Below, piece after piece: positions 12,691 to 13,414 of a stretch of 13,414 bases of DNA. The notes below the pieces were generated by a model. That model saw only the letters and a program-made list of their open reading frames with translations. It ran no database searches and was not told the origin of the DNA. Source of the stretch: Actinomycetales bacterium UBA1416 (lineage in GTDB: Bacteria; Actinomycetota; Actinomycetes; Actinomycetales; Actinomycetaceae); NCBI GenBank assembly GCA_002304945.1, contig DBPQ01000096.1, forward strand, positions 148 to 13,561, written 5' to 3'. The position numbers were made by a program, and so were the translations under genes. Every line of letters begins with the position of its first letter. The stretch's first letter is position 1.

Positions 12691-13414
12691 GTGGACTTCT
12701 GCGACGTCGCCCCCCTCACCCCGGCATGCCTGCCAGCCGGGGTGGCGGGCACCCTGGCCGGGATGGCCGCCACCAGCATCCTGGACGCGCTGGCGGACTC
12801 GTTCGCCCGCGCTGTCGGGACCGTGCTGGACGCCACCTTCACCGCGATCTCCACCGCCACCACCGTGGACCTGACCGCCAGCTACGTGGCCCGCAACGTC
12901 CAGGTCCTCACCTCGGTGGCGTTGGTGATCATCGTGGGCCTGTTCGTGGTCCAGGTGACCGCCGCCGCGCTCCGCCGCGAACCCGGCGGTCTCGGCCGGG
13001 CGGTCACCGGGGCCGGGGCCGCGGTGCTGGGCACCGCGGCCGCCGTCGCCGTCATCCAGTCCCTCCTCATCGCGGTGGACGGGATCTGTGAGACCATCGC
13101 CACCGCGGCCGGCACCTCGATCGAGGACGCTGCCCGCCGGCTGCTGGACGTCACCCTGCTCACCAGCCTCGCCGGCGGCCCCGGCTCCGGGGCCGTGCTC
13201 GTGCTGGTGTTCGGGGCACTGTACATCGTCGGCGCGGTCCTCACCCTCGGCACCCTGCTGGTCCGGGAAGCCCTCATCATCGTCGCCGTGGTCATCGCCC
13301 CCCTGGCGATCGCGGGCGGCACCGCCCGCATCACCACCGGATGGGTCCGCCGCTGGGCCCAGGTCACCCTCGCCCTCATCCTCTCCAAACTCGCGATCGT
13401 GGTGGTGTTCGTCG
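12691..13414 (+). CDS. Polytopic VirB6/TrbL-like conjugation membrane protein (3' end beyond window)
   Basis: The frame starts at a GTG (12691), 9 bp after the previous stop, and stays open to the window edge, giving 241 visible residues. It starts VDFCDVAPLTPACLPAGVAG. A soluble N-terminal part with amphipathic helices (20-65) is followed by hydrophobic helices at about 71-91, 107-129, 166-191, 193-212 and 224-241. The loop RITTGWVRRWAQVTLALILSK resembles the positively charged turn between late helices in TrbL/VirB6 proteins. Family members have a longer cytoplasmic or extracellular tail, so more sequence is expected to the right. Only GAGG near the preceding stop serves as ribosome binding site, so translation is probably coupled to the DUF6112-type gene. 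Confidence 0.8.
   Translation, partial: MDFCDVAPLTPACLPAGVAGTLAGMAATSILDALADSFARAVGTVLDATFTAISTATTVDLTASYVARNVQVLTSVALVIIVGLFVVQVTAAALRREPGGLGRAVTGAGAAVLGTAAAVAVIQSLLIAVDGICETIATAAGTSIEDAARRLLDVTLLTSLAGGPGSGAVLVLVFGALYIVGAVLTLGTLLVREALIIVAVVIAPLAIAGGTARITTGWVRRWAQVTLALILSKLAIVVVFV

Noticed and set aside
1..13414. Searched for tRNA, rRNA, CRISPR arrays, IS terminal repeats, integrase, relaxase and antibiotic-resistance genes
   Set aside because: None seen; the element's ends and transfer-initiation gene must lie outside the window.

Overview
The window looks like part of a mobile genetic element (an integrative conjugative element or a plasmid) in a high-GC actinobacterium. The evidence is very GC-rich, GC3-biased coding sequence in the conserved genes, frequent GTG starts, and a conjugation gene order (single-TM VirB8-like protein, transglycosylase/M23 hydrolase, DUF6112-type membrane protein, polytopic VirB6/TrbL-like protein) of the kind seen in actinobacterial elements. 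A Micrococcales-type host is a guess from composition only. No integrase, tRNA, att site, rRNA or CRISPR array is visible, so the type and ends of the element cannot be fixed.

Layout. (1) 1-1291: a small eight-cysteine zinc-binding protein on the minus strand (43-354). It is followed by about 900 bp with no convincing intact gene, which holds a 24-bp tandem repeat, a frame-broken remnant and one doubtful small ORF. (2) 1292-3349: a stand-alone 685-aa P-loop NTPase of NACHT/STAND type with a beta-rich middle and a winged-helix-like end. Its base composition is visibly lower in GC than the backbone, and it is the best candidate for an undescribed defence-type gene. (3) 3350-4507: mostly intergenic, with hairpins and an AT-rich promoter stretch driving a 79-aa protein with one hydrophobic helix. 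(4) 4508-6269: an HD-domain phosphohydrolase (+) whose end overlaps a Nudix hydrolase (-). The Nudix gene is 5 bp downstream of an HTH regulator with a DUF5919-like sensor domain, so the two form an operon. (5) 6270-8847: a divergent promoter region with two GGACGTCC palindromes, then a sigma-region-2-like protein and a D5/P4-type SF3 helicase that lacks the primase half. (6) 8795-10025: a lower-GC minus-strand pair, a beta-rich protein of unknown family followed by an overlapping PIN-domain nuclease, probably a toxin-antitoxin module. Its end runs into the helicase gene. (7) 10026-10467: a 440-bp non-coding block with six AAGTGCC iterons, a 15-bp inverted repeat, a strong hairpin, a perfect DnaA box and CACGTG palindromes, a probable replication and/or transfer origin. 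(8) 10468-13414: the conjugation operon, running off the right edge.

Together, the SF3 helicase and the iteron/DnaA-box block look like the element's replication module, and the 10468-onward operon builds the mating channel. The PIN pair probably stabilises the element. The NACHT-like NTPase and the HTH/Nudix/HD cluster are accessory cargo, plausibly defence or nucleotide-pool functions. All functional assignments are by motif reading; no database search was run.
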